Positions 8,728 through 16,229 of a DNA stretch of 42,145 nucleotides are shown here, piece after piece. Origin of the DNA: DASTHS01 sp035718085 (lineage in GTDB: Bacteria > Actinomycetota > Acidimicrobiia > Acidimicrobiales > Palsa-688). How positions within the stretch are numbered: position 1 is the first letter of the stretch; every line of letters begins with the position of its first letter. The notes beneath the pieces were generated by a model. The model made no database searches. It worked only from the letters and a program-made list of their open reading frames with translations, and was not told where the DNA came from. Where the stretch lies: assembly GCA_035718085.1 (NCBI GenBank), contig DASTHS010000006.1, positions 1 to 42,145 of the forward strand. Reading direction: 5' to 3'. Made by a program: the position numbers and the translations under genes.

Positions 8728-9324
8728 GAGCGCCACGAGGCGCTCTCGAACCCTGCGGTGGTGAAAGGACACCGCCTCCGGTCTGTCGCAGCAGGCCGGT
8801 GAAGCTGAGAGCAGCCCGATCCCCGGGACGGGGGTGAGGGTGGACAGCAGCTCTGACAACGACGGGACGGGCCAGCACTGCCAGATGGTCCGGGTCCGGC
8901 AAGCAAGACGGAAAGGCGTACGTGAGGAACCAGCGACTGAACGCTCCTCAAGTGACCCAGCGGCTCGAACCTGGTGGATCAGGGCCGCAGAGCAACGCGC
9001 ACCCGCGCACTTGCGGGGAACTCCCTGGCCGGGTGATGTCGCCGGCGGGGAGGCCACGGTGAAGGCCTGCGGCGTAGCCGTGGCGATGTTGCAGGGGCAT
9101 AGCTGGGCGCCGACCCCGTCGAAGGGTTCGAGAGTGAACGTGGGAACCATCCCGGCGGTCCCCTTTCCGGCCAGCAGCCAGTTGGCCGGCGGGAAGGCCC
9201 GTCGCCGGCCGATGCCGCCGGGATGGGGCGGAGGGCCCGTAGTAGTCCGAGGCCGGGAAAGCCGGCCGCATGGCGAAGGGGCCCAGCGTGTTCGCAGCAA
9301 CCATGCACCCCGAGGAGGTCGCTG

Positions 9325-10776
9325 GTGAACACCGGCGCTTCGTGGCCCGACCTCGATGAGGCCGGAGCGCGAGTACTCGCTATGCAGACGAAGCTGCACC
9401 AATGGGCGACGGCCGATCCTGGCCGCCGTTTCGATGACCTCGCCAACCTCGTCTATGACCCGGCGTTCCTCGTCGTGGCGTGGGAACGGGTGCGGGGCAA
9501 CCGGGGCGCACGAACCGCCGGGGTCGACGGGGTGACACCTCGCTCGGTCGGCCCCGCGGCTGGGGGGCTGCTGGCAGGGCTGCGAGATGACCTCAAAGCT
9601 GGCCGGTTCGTCCCTCAACGGGTGCGGGAGAAGACGATCCCCAAAGCGGGCGGGAAGCTCCGTGCGCTGGGGATCCCGACGACCGCCGACCGGGTCGTGC
9701 AAGCCGCGTTGAAGCTGGTGCTCGAGCCGATCTTCGAAGCGGACTTCAAGCCATGTTCCTATGGCTTCCGCCCGAGGCGCCGAGCGCAAGACGCCATCGC
9801 CGAGATCCACTTCCTCGCCACACCCTCTCGCAGCTACGAGTGGGTGTTCGAGGCGGACATCAAGGCGTGCTTCGACGAGATCGACCATGCGGCGCTCCTG
9901 CGCCGGGTGGCAGATCGGATCGGGGACAAGCGCATCCTGCGCTGGGTGAAGGCGTTCTTGCGGGCAGGGGTCCTCTCCGAGGAGGGCATCACTCGCGAGA
10001 CGACCACCGGCACACCCCAAGGCGGGATCCTCTCGCCGCTGCTGGCCAACATCGCGCTGTCCGCCCTCGACGAGCACTTCGCACGCAAGTACGCGGCGCT
10101 CGGCCCCGAGTGGACACGCGCCAAGCGACGCCGCGCCGGGGAACCGGTCATGCGCCTCGTCCGCTACGCGGACGACTTCGTGATCATGGTCCACGGCACC
10201 CGCGGCGACGCCGAAGCGCTGCACGACGAGGTGGCATCGGTGCTCGCCCCGATCGGCCTGCGCCTGTCGGAAGAGAAAACGAGGGTCTGCCACATCGACG
10301 AGGGGTTCGACTTCCTCGGATGGCGCATCCAGCGCCGCCCCCAACGGAGCCGGACCGGCGCGAAAGCCGTCTACACCTACCCCTCGAAGAAGTCGATGGC
10401 TTCGATCAAGGGCAAGGTGCGGGCCGCCACGCGCAGAGCGAAGCACCGGACGCTCGCAGACCTGCTCGACCGGATCAACCCGATCCTGCGGGGCTGGTGC
10501 AACTACTTCCGTCACGGGGTGTGCAAACGCAGCTTCGGCTACATCGACCACTTCGCCTTCTGGCGGATCGTCGGCTGGCTGAAAAAGCGGCACCTCGGGC
10601 TGAACATGCACACCCTGGTCCGCCGCTACCTCCCAGGCTGGGAGATCAGCGACGGAAAGACCTTGATGTTCCGGCCACGAGCGGTCGCCATCACCCGCTA
10701 CCGCTACCGGGGCTACAAGATCCCCACACCATGGACGAGCGCACCGACATCAGGAGCGCCCAGCCCAGCGGCGTGA
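9325..10776 (+). CDS. ltrA: Group II intron reverse transcriptase/maturase
   Basis: 483 residues with GTG start at 9325 and GAGGAGG at 9312-9318 upstream; an earlier in-frame ATG lies in the intron RNA and is unlikely. RT domain: 'YDPAFLVVAWERVRGNRGAR' (RT0), 'IPTTADRVVQAALKLVLEPI', 'FEADIKACFDEIDH', 'TPQGGILSPLLANIALSALD' and the catalytic 'RYADDFVIM'. The maturase X domain follows ('ILRGWCNYFRHG', 'FWRIVGWLKKRH'). There is no H-N-H endonuclease domain at the C-terminus, so mobility, if any, would depend on replication forks or nicks for priming. It looks intact. The protein would bind the intron RNA, help splicing and drive retrohoming. Confidence 0.93.
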   Translation: MNTGASWPDLDEAGARVLAMQTKLHQWATADPGRRFDDLANLVYDPAFLVVAWERVRGNRGARTAGVDGVTPRSVGPAAGGLLAGLRDDLKAGRFVPQRVREKTIPKAGGKLRALGIPTTADRVVQAALKLVLEPIFEADFKPCSYGFRPRRRAQDAIAEIHFLATPSRSYEWVFEADIKACFDEIDHAALLRRVADRIGDKRILRWVKAFLRAGVLSEEGITRETTTGTPQGGILSPLLANIALSALDEHFARKYAALGPEWTRAKRRRAGEPVMRLVRYADDFVIMVHGTRGDAEALHDEVASVLAPIGLRLSEEKTRVCHIDEGFDFLGWRIQRRPQRSRTGAKAVYTYPSKKSMASIKGKVRAATRRAKHRTLADLLDRINPILRGWCNYFRHGVCKRSFGYIDHFAFWRIVGWLKKRHLGLNMHTLVRRYLPGWEISDGKTLMFRPRAVAITRYRYRGYKIPTPWTSAPTSGAPSPAA

Positions 10777-10785
10777 ACACGTGGA

Positions 10786-10819
10786 GAGCCGGATGCAGTG
10801 GAAGCTGCACGTCCGGTTC
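10786..10819 (+). ncRNA. Group II intron domain V
   Basis: A 34-nt hairpin, GAGCCGGATGCAGTG, a GAAA loop-like turn and the matching 3' arm ending GTCCGGTTC. It has the standard domain V layout: lower stem GAGCCG/CGGTTC, two-base bulge, upper stem TGCAGT/GCTGCA. It lies 65 bases from the intron 3' end, leaving the usual room for domain VI. Confidence 0.9.
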
Positions 10820-10884
10820 GGAGGGCGGGCCGGAGAAACCCACCAGCCGACAAGGCTGGCAGGGCGCTCCGGTCCGACCCCTAC

Positions 10885-11355
10885 ACCGAGTTCCCCACCG
10901 GCGAGGGCAAGCTCTACCTCGCTGGCGTGCGTGACCTCTGCCACCGGGGTCTGGTCGGCTGGGCCATGGACGCCCACCAAGACGCCGAGCTCGTCGTCGA
11001 CGCCATGACCATGGCCCTCACCCGGGCCACCCCTGACCCCGACGGGCTCGTGCACCATTCGGACAAGGGCTCGCAATACACGTCACTGGATTTCTGCTCC
11101 ACCGCGACCCTCGCCGGGCTGCAGGTCAGCTTCGGTTCGACCGGCGACTGCTACGACAACGCCGCCATGGAGACGTTCTGGTCGACCCTCAAACGGGAGA
11201 TCGCCTGGATCCGAGGGTCGATCTTCTTCCCTACCAGAGCCGAGGCCAAGGTCTACCTCTTCGAATTCATCGAGGTGTTCTACAACCGTCAACGCCACCA
11301 AGCCGGCCTCGGCCACCGCACCCCTGTCGAGTACGCCGCTACCTTCACCCGCTGA
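10885..11355 (+). CDS. IS3 OrfB, exon 2
   Basis: Reads in frame from 'TEFPTGEGKLYLAGVRDL'. It carries the second catalytic Asp ('LVHHSDKGSQYTS') and the catalytic Glu ('DNAAMETFWSTLKRE'), then the C-terminal block 'EVFYNRQRHQAGLGHRTPVE' and a stop at 11353-11355. 156 residues. It has no start of its own, so it is expressed only through splicing with exon 1. With exon 1 the DDE triad is complete. Confidence 0.88.
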   Translation, partial: TEFPTGEGKLYLAGVRDLCHRGLVGWAMDAHQDAELVVDAMTMALTRATPDPDGLVHHSDKGSQYTSLDFCSTATLAGLQVSFGSTGDCYDNAAMETFWSTLKREIAWIRGSIFFPTRAEAKVYLFEFIEVFYNRQRHQAGLGHRTPVEYAATFTR

Positions 11356-11387
11356 AACCCCGTGTCCACCAGGCCGGGTCAGGCTCA

Positions 11388-11679
11388 CAAGACCCCCGCC
11401 ATCCAACGCTGGCTGGTCCGTCACCCCCGATTCCACCTGCACTTCACCCCGACCTACTCGAGCTGGCTCAACCTCGTCGAACGGTGGTTCGCCGAGCTCA
11501 CCACCAAATGGCTCACCCGCGGAACGCACCGCTCGATCAAAGCCCTCGTCGACTCCATCAACACCTGGGTCGACCACTGGAACGACAACCCACGCCCCTT
11601 CACCTGGCACAAGACCAGCGACCAGATCCTCGCCACCATCGCCGACTACTGCGCGCGAATCAGCGACTCAGGTCACTAG
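11388..11679 (+). pseudogene. IS630 transposase C-terminal fragment (element 1)
   Basis: Starts abruptly at the IS3 right end with 'KTPAIQRWLVRHPRFHLHFT' and contains the catalytic Glu block 'SSWLNLVERWFAELTTKWL'. It ends at a TAG made of the TA target site and the following G. It pairs with the N-terminal fragment at 5461. The middle of the protein (roughly residues 55-245, including both Asp residues) is gone, so this copy is dead. Confidence 0.85.
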
Positions 11680-12939
11680 TCGGATGCCGGTCTCGGCCCG
11701 CCAGTTGGTGGCATCGACGCCGAGGGCGGGGTCTGCGGTGAGGAAGGTGAACATCGCTGGGGCCTGGCGGGCGAGGTGGGCGAGGAGCCGCCGGTTGGCG
11801 TCATGGCCGGCGGGGCGGGCGCACAGCTTCTCCAACCGGGCGGCGAGTTCGACCGCGGCGGCGGCCCTGGCGGGGCTGTCGAGGTCCCTGGCGGCGAGGG
11901 CGTCTTTCAGGATCGTCTTGGCTGCGCCAGGGATCTTGCGGTCGGCGCCGGCCAGGTCGGCCTCCATCTCGTGGCACCGCCGGAGGAGATGGGCCAGACA
12001 TGTCTGGTGTGTGGCTTTGTCGTAGTGGTTGTAGACGACGTAGCCGTCACCGACGATGGTCCCGTCGTAGTCGGCGGTGATCGTGGTGGTGGCATCCGCG
12101 AACCCGCGTCCGGGGGTGACCCAGTAGCAGGTGAGCCCGGCGTTGGCCGCCACCCACATCCACGCCCCGCCCCCACCGACCCGCCAGCCCGTCTCGTCCA
12201 TCACCACGCTCGGGGACGTGTTCGCCTGTTTGACCAGCTCGGCGTGCACCGGGACCACTTCCCGGCTGGCGAAGGTAGCAGACGACTGGCAGATCGCCGC
12301 TGGCGTCACGGTGATGCCGAAGCGGGCCAGCACCGCCCGGGTGCGGTCGAAGGACAGGCCGAGCCCGTAGTGCAGCCAGGCGCCCAGCGCCTTGGCGTTG
12401 GGGCCGACCGAGGATGCTGCCGCCCCCAACGCCTGCGATGTCTGCTCGCCATGGCGTCCCTGCACCCGCCGTCCGCAACCGTCGCAGTGGCCGACAGCCA
12501 CGTTGAACTTGGTGACCGTGGGGGCCACCACCGGCGGGATGTCGACCTGCCACTGCTCGTCGACCCGGTCGCAGACCACGACCACTCCGCAATCGGGGCA
12601 ACAGCCGGGCAGACCGGCATTCAGCTCACGGTCCGGTCGTCCCGCCGGGACGGCCCGGTGGCCGTGGCGGCCATGGGCGTCGCCGCGTGTGCGTCCCGGC
12701 CGTTTCGGGTTCACCTCCGGGCTGCCCTTGGAGAACGGGGCCGCCTGACGCTTGCCGCCCCGCCGGGAATCCTCCAACAACCGCTCCAGCTCGACGATCC
12801 GGTCCCGCTGGGCGATCAACGCCCCGTCTTTGACCGCGATCTCCCGGTCCCGCTCGGCGACGACCGCCTCGAGACGGGCCACCACCCGCTCCAACTGTGC
12901 CAGCCGGGCCGCCACATCCACACCACCAGCCTGCACCAC
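11679..12939 (-). pseudogene. IS66 transposase, N-terminal and catalytic part
   Basis: About 420 residues from the start at 12939. An N-terminal coiled coil ('ARLAQLERVVARLEAVVAER') is followed by a basic, Gly-rich segment, a zinc-finger (two CxxC pairs: 'CCPDCG' and 'CDGCGRR') and the IS66 catalytic core with 'VVMDETGWRV' and 'GDGYVVYNHYD'. The frame ends at 'NWRAETGIRL', where IS630 element 1 inserted at TA. The C-terminal piece is at 5230-5404. No tnpA/tnpB accessory genes are seen beside it. Confidence 0.88.
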
Positions 12940-13012
12940 ATCGCGCGCTCAGTGGCGGACCCTCACACTCCGCGCGACCAGCACCCCGGCTAAACAAGTA
13001 CGGCCGAGGTGG

Positions 13013-13041
13013 TTGACGCACTGTGTACACTATAGTACCTT
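13013..13041 (+). promoter_or_regulatory. Sigma70-type promoter for the secreted cargo protein
   Basis: TTGACG (13013-13018), a 17-bp spacer and TACCTT (13036-13041). The region is much richer in A/T than its surroundings and lies 30-50 bp before the start of the next gene. An ACTATAGT palindrome overlaps the spacer end and might be an operator. Confidence 0.5.
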
Positions 13042-13071
13042 ATGCGACATTGGTCGGAATAAGCCGGCCCT

Positions 13072-13860
13072 GTGTCAGGGGGTAAGCAGTTGCATAAGGT
13101 TGCAGTAGCTGTTCTGTCATCGGCGGGGCTAATGGCCTTGTCGAGCGTTGCGGTGCCGAGGGCGAATGCAGCGGAACTCGGACCGAACATAACGACGTTA
13201 CTGGCCGCCGACTCGGTTAGCCCTTCAACTCAGGCGCTTGTTGACGTCGAATATCTGACGGCCGGCGAGTCGCATGTGGTCGCACTCTTCCGCCAGGATG
13301 GCATTGCCCTGACCATGTCGCTCAGCCCAGCGGCGGCAACATTCCGAATCATCAATACGGCAGGCGCGGCGCCCGCTCTGGATGGCGTGGTCGCTTTCTC
13401 GAACGGGTCGGTCTCGTCGGCGGCGGTCGCCGGCTCTTTCCTTACCGCGGCCAGCCCGAGTGACCTGGGTAATGACATCGGTAAGATACTCTCCACCGCT
13501 TCAACCCTATACGGCCTTGTCGCTTGTATAGGCGCCGAACCCTGTGGGCTTGGCGCCGCGGTCTTTGGCATTGCCGGCGGAGCAGGGTTCATCCTTACCG
13601 GCGGGTACAACGAGGTGTACAATGTTCCGGTGGTCGGTCCGACATTTGTCTCTTTGGGTAACGCCGGTGGCGACATCGCTACCGAGATTATAATCGAGAT
13701 CTTCAATCAAGCCGAAAACGTACTGCTTAACGGCGTGGGTACTGCACTACAGTACTACAACCTTGTGCAGGGCTGCGACCTCTACTATGGCTTCGGTTAC
13801 CCCAATGGCGTTTCTGTCGGCACGAACCCCTACACCTGCCCTGTCTCAATCCAGATTTAG
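13072..13860 (+). CDS. Secreted protein of unknown function (cargo)
   Basis: 262 residues from GTG 13072, or 256 from TTG 13090, which is seven bases after a GGGGG ribosome site; I favour the TTG. A clear Sec signal peptide follows ('HKVAVAVLSSAGLMALSSVA' ending near 'ANAA-E'). The mature part has a Ser/Ala-rich beta-like N-terminal half, a Gly-rich hydrophobic segment ('GLGAAVFGIAGGAGFILTGG') around residues 160-180, and four cysteines in two groups (CIGAEPC, and one each side of 'YGFGYPNGVSVGTNPYT'), probably disulfide-bonded outside the cell. Codon use is unlike the neighbours: ATA, TTA and AAT codons occur and GC is lower, so it was acquired separately. I recognise no family. The next gene overlaps its end and may work with it. 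Confidence 0.65.
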   Translation: MSGGKQLHKVAVAVLSSAGLMALSSVAVPRANAAELGPNITTLLAADSVSPSTQALVDVEYLTAGESHVVALFRQDGIALTMSLSPAAATFRIINTAGAAPALDGVVAFSNGSVSSAAVAGSFLTAASPSDLGNDIGKILSTASTLYGLVACIGAEPCGLGAAVFGIAGGAGFILTGGYNEVYNVPVVGPTFVSLGNAGGDIATEIIIEIFNQAENVLLNGVGTALQYYNLVQGCDLYYGFGYPNGVSVGTNPYTCPVSIQI

Positions 13861-14230
13861 CCCGCCGAAGGTCCCGGACGGGCTTTCGGCCTTACTCCGA
13901 CCGGGTGAAGCTCTCCTAGACACATGCTTAGCCCGTTCAGGTCCGTCGCCTTGGTGGAGTGGGTTGGCCGGTATCGGGTTCCTGTTCCGTTTCGTGCGCC
14001 GGTGTTTCATCCTAGTGACCAATGAGCGAGTCATCGTTGCGACAACGCTGGATGACGACCAGGACAGCTACCGTGTGGTCGCTCAAACACGACGGCCTCT
14101 TAACGCAGGTGCGCTCTCAGAAAGAACGTTATGGTCGGTGCTAACGGTAGGGGACAAGAGGTTCTGGATGCACCGTAATCAATTGAGCGCACTCCGGCGA
14201 CGTGCTTTCGCGCCACCAAATGAGCGCTAA
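13805..14230 (+). CDS. PH-like domain protein (cargo), function unknown
   Basis: 141 residues if started at ATG 13805, overlapping the previous gene by 56 bp; an in-frame GTG/ATG further upstream is possible. Residues about 60-140 contain 'FRFVRRCFILVTNERVIVAT', the 'T..R.i' strand pattern of bacterial PH-like domains, preceded by 'LLRPGEALLDTC', which commonly opens such domains. The segment 'WWSGLAGIGFLFRF' is hydrophobic, which suggests membrane contact. Codon use is mixed and closer to the secreted gene than to the backbone. A partner role with the secreted protein (for example handling or immunity) is only a guess from the overlap. Confidence 0.5.
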   Translation: MAFLSARTPTPALSQSRFSPPKVPDGLSALLRPGEALLDTCLARSGPSPWWSGLAGIGFLFRFVRRCFILVTNERVIVATTLDDDQDSYRVVAQTRRPLNAGALSERTLWSVLTVGDKRFWMHRNQLSALRRRAFAPPNER

Positions 14231-14267
14231 TGACGACGAGCACCAATCCCAGTCCTCACGTAACCAT

Positions 14268-14443
14268 TCAGCCTGTCGTCGGGTTGGCCGCGCTGGGTAG
14301 CCATGCGCCGGTGGTCCACAGGGCGGTAAGGAGGTCGAGGGCGTTGTGGCCGTGCTTGGCGCCTGTTTGGAGGTAGAAGCGGACGGTCATGAACGCGGTG
14401 GCGTTGGTCTCACTGCGGAAGTGGCCGCTCACCTTAACCTGGA
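14268..14443 (-). pseudogene. IS66-type transposase C-terminal remnant
   Basis: The minus strand reads 'VKVSGHFRSETNATAFMTVR' then 'FYLQTGAKHGHNALDLLTAL' and a stop at 14268. This is the tail block of IS66-type transposases ('KVSG.FRS..GA..F...RS...TARKHG.NALD'). Nothing upstream matches, so only about 55 residues remain. It differs in sequence from the tail at 5230. Confidence 0.65.
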
Positions 14444-14559
14444 TCCACCGTCGTTGAGTTGACGCGCCGGGGTTGCCCATCCAACAGAAAGGCCTCCTGA
14501 CCAGGGAGGATGGCGATGTCTGACGTCGCTACCGCACCTGAGTTCAGGAGGCACTTCCA

Positions 14560-14988
14560 GTGGGTCGAGTATCGCGCATTCTGGACCGGCTGGAGGTGTC
14601 CTTCGACGACGTCGGCTTGGTCGCCAACGCCGGGCTGGTGCTGGTGGCCACGTTGGCGGACCGCCTCGGGCTGGAGGTGCTGGTCGACGAGATGGTCCGC
14701 TTGGGTGACCGGCCGGGCGGGTTCCGGCCTGGCCGCAAGCTGCTCACCTTGGTGCATGCGATGGTCGCCGGCGCCAGCCACATCGACCATGTCGACATGC
14801 TTCGGGCCGGGGCGACGGGGAGGGTGTTGGGGCATCGGGTGATGGCCCCCTCGACGATCGGGACGTGGCTGCGGAGCTTCAGCTTCGGGCATGTCCGCCA
14901 ACTCGAGGCCGCCATCGGTGTGCTCGTCGCCCGGGCGTGGCACCTCGGCGCCGGGCCCGGTGAGGGCCGTCTGGACCCCTTGACTCCT
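14560..14988 (+). pseudogene. IS1380-family transposase, N-terminal fragment
   Basis: From GTG 14560 the frame reads 'SFDDVGLVANAGLVLVATLA', 'GGFRPGRKLLTLVHAMVAGA' and 'APSTIGTWLRSFSFGHVRQL', the N-terminal region of actinobacterial IS1380 transposases. The match stops near 'GPGEGRLD' at about 14988; the DDE core is missing. The frame stays open to 15249 but that part does not look like transposase. Confidence 0.75.
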
Positions 14989-15477
14989 TGTAAAGAAACT
15001 CCTCACACGCCTGGCCCGTCCCGGTGGGCGGACGACGCCGCCAGGCGGCGGCCGCCCACACAGCGCTGCTCAGAAGCCCACGAGCTCAGCCGCACTATTG
15101 AGTCCGGCACGGTCGACTGGGACGACGTTCTCGCACGGCCGGAGGCGTCCTTGGTGTCGTCGAGGCGGCTGCTTGACAACGTGAGCCGGGGGTCGGGCAG
15201 GCAGGGGCGCGCGTGGTGCACGGCAGCATCGTCCGCGGACTGGTTGTGACCCTGCTCGAGACTTGGTCGCTGACCGACCCGGACCTTGAGCACGCCAGCC
15301 CGACGCCGGTGGTATGGCTGGGGAGCCGACCTGTGGCGGTGCAGGGTGCGGGTGTGCACCGCAGGTCGGCGTAGGGGCCCCAGCCATACCACGGGCGGCC
15401 GGCGTCGGGCCCGAGCGCGCCGTCGGGCGAACTCCGATCTCGGACGAGCAGTCTTGACACTGCGACTGTTAGGCGCA
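14989..15477. other. Non-coding stretch with a long palindrome
   Basis: No gene is supportable between the IS1380 remnant and the excision operon. The main content is the 111-bp imperfect palindrome listed separately. The remainder may be the promoter region of the operon starting at 15478. Confidence 0.4.
15299..15409. repeat. 111-bp imperfect palindrome
   Basis: The arm 15299-15343 and the arm 15355-15409 are inverted copies. Shared blocks, read inward, are CCCGACGCCGG, TGGTATGGCTGGGG, GCCGACCTG and CGGTGCA, separated by short unequal gaps. The spacer is 11 bases (15344-15354). Transcribed, it would make a very stable long hairpin; as DNA it could extrude a cruciform. It stands about 70 bp before the small-gene/excisionase/integrase operon. 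Confidence 0.75.
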
Positions 15478-15903
15478 ATGATGCGACCTATGGTCGAGCC
15501 TGACTACCGCACCCAGCGCAGCCCATCCCCCGAGGGCTCAGGCCGGGCTCGGTCGGCGTGGAAGACGTTCCACTTCGAGACAGCCCTCGACCTCACCGAG
15601 CAGGCTGGAGCTACCACCACTTCCGACGATCTGCCCGGTGACATCGTCGATGACGTTCGAGCCGCAGTCATCGAGGAGTCTGAGCTCCTCGGCTTCTGGA
15701 TCGCCTGGCAGCGCGCCGGCGGCTTCGCCGGCCTCGAGCGCGCCGGCTGGAATCGGGCCACCATCTTCCGCAAGGTCCGCCGGTTCCGCACCGCTTTTAG
15801 CGCCCACCCCGACGACTACCAGCCCGACTGGATCACCCTCGACCTCCCCAAGGTGTGGGCCCAGTCGCTGCGCCGCCGCCTCGAGCCACAACCCGAGCCG
15901 TGA
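15478..15903 (+). CDS. Element-encoded small protein (HTH-like)
   Basis: 141 residues from ATG 15478 (ATG 15481 and 15490 are alternatives). The C-terminal half contains 'ERAGWNRATIFRKVRRFRTA' and 'HPDDYQPDWITLD'; the first looks like a helix-turn-helix recognition segment ('GW.RATIFRKVRRFR'). It is acidic in the middle ('DDLPGDIVDDVRAAVIEESE'). The stop overlaps the start of the excisionase-like gene (GTGA at 15900-15903). It is likely a regulator of excision or element gene expression; no named family. Confidence 0.6.
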   Translation: MMRPMVEPDYRTQRSPSPEGSGRARSAWKTFHFETALDLTEQAGATTTSDDLPGDIVDDVRAAVIEESELLGFWIAWQRAGGFAGLERAGWNRATIFRKVRRFRTAFSAHPDDYQPDWITLDLPKVWAQSLRRRLEPQPEP

Positions 15904-16229
15904 CGACAGCCCCCGAGCAACTGCTCTACACACCCGAGGAGGCGGCCCAGGCGCTTCGCATCGGCCGTACCCGCCTCTACCAGCTGCTTGCCTCCGGTGA
16001 GATAGCGAGCATCAAGCTCGGGGGCAGCCGGCGCATCACCCCGGCGGCCCTCCGCCGTTACGTCGAGGCGCTCGCTACAGCGGAAGCCCCCGGCTCGGCG
16101 ACGGTCGTAGGGGGGAGGCAGGATGGCCTCCGGCAGTCGCAGCCCCACGCAGGGGAGGGCCGCCAGGTGTTGGAGCCGGGCCGTGAACCGCTCCCTCAGC
16201 TCTTCCCGCATGAGAGGGACGCCTCATGA
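15900..16229 (+). CDS. xis: Excisionase-like HTH protein
   Basis: 109 residues with a GTG start at 15900 inside the previous stop. The core 'LLYTPEEAAQALRIGRTRLY' then 'QLLASGEIASIKLGGSRRIT' is the classic HTH_17/excisionase DNA-binding domain (helix-turn-helix, wing with 'GSRRI', C-terminal helix 'ALRRYVEAL'). The last 45 residues are low-complexity. The stop overlaps the integrase ATG by 4 bp, so the three genes form one translational unit. It should act with integrase B to direct excision. Confidence 0.8.
   Translation: MTTAPEQLLYTPEEAAQALRIGRTRLYQLLASGEIASIKLGGSRRITPAALRRYVEALATAEAPGSATVVGGRQDGLRQSQPHAGEGRQVLEPGREPLPQLFPHERDAS

Larger units (their letters stand above)
8728..10884 (+). 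mobile_element. Group II intron inside IS3 orfB
   Basis: 2157 bp, beginning GAGCGCC (consensus GUGYG, so U2 is A here) and ending CCCCTAC, which fits the usual AY 3' end. It contains the 5' structured RNA region (8728 to about 9320), a reverse transcriptase/maturase gene (9325-10776), domain V (10786-10819) and a domain VI-like hairpin (CCAGCC/GGCTGG near 10845-10860). Because base C is shared at both junctions, the boundary could shift by one; I chose the version matching consensus ends. Splicing restores orfB exactly in frame. The strand matches the host gene, as needed for splicing. Confidence 0.9.
7967..11387. mobile_element. IS3-family element carrying a group II intron
   Basis: The terminal inverted repeats are 27 bp and imperfect: the left starts TGAGCTTGACCCGG at 7967 and the right ends CCGGGTCAGGCTCA at 11387. 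The contents are orfA, then orfB split by a 2157-bp intron. Without the intron the element would be about 1264 bp, normal for IS3. The flanks do not share a 3-4 bp duplication (AACC left, CAAG right), and the right flank belongs to a different transposon from the left, so the right neighbour was replaced by deletion. Confidence 0.85.
5405..11676. mobile_element. IS630-family element 1 (outer), disrupted
   Basis: Perfect 15-bp terminal inverted repeats: GTGACCTGAGTCGCT at 5405-5419 and its complement at 11662-11676. Both ends are flanked by TA (5403-5404 and 11677-11678), the TA target duplication of the IS630/Tc1 superfamily. It sits inside the IS66 transposase gene; removing it with one TA rejoins that gene in frame. 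Its own transposase survives as an N-terminal piece (5461-5622) and a C-terminal piece (11388-11679). Everything between is later insertions plus a deletion. Confidence 0.85.

Noticed and set aside
8299..10611. 770-residue minus-strand frame over the intron
   Set aside because: It is the complement of the maturase and intron RNA; low-complexity, no ribosome site, no motif. High GC makes such long shadow frames common.
7963..11391. Target duplication around the IS3
   Set aside because: The bases flanking the ends (AACC and CAAG) do not match, and the flanks belong to different transposons.
14989..15249. Extension of the IS1380 frame to 15249 as a single gene
   Set aside because: The similarity stops near 14988 and the remainder has no transposase motif; it looks like chance open frame after a truncation.
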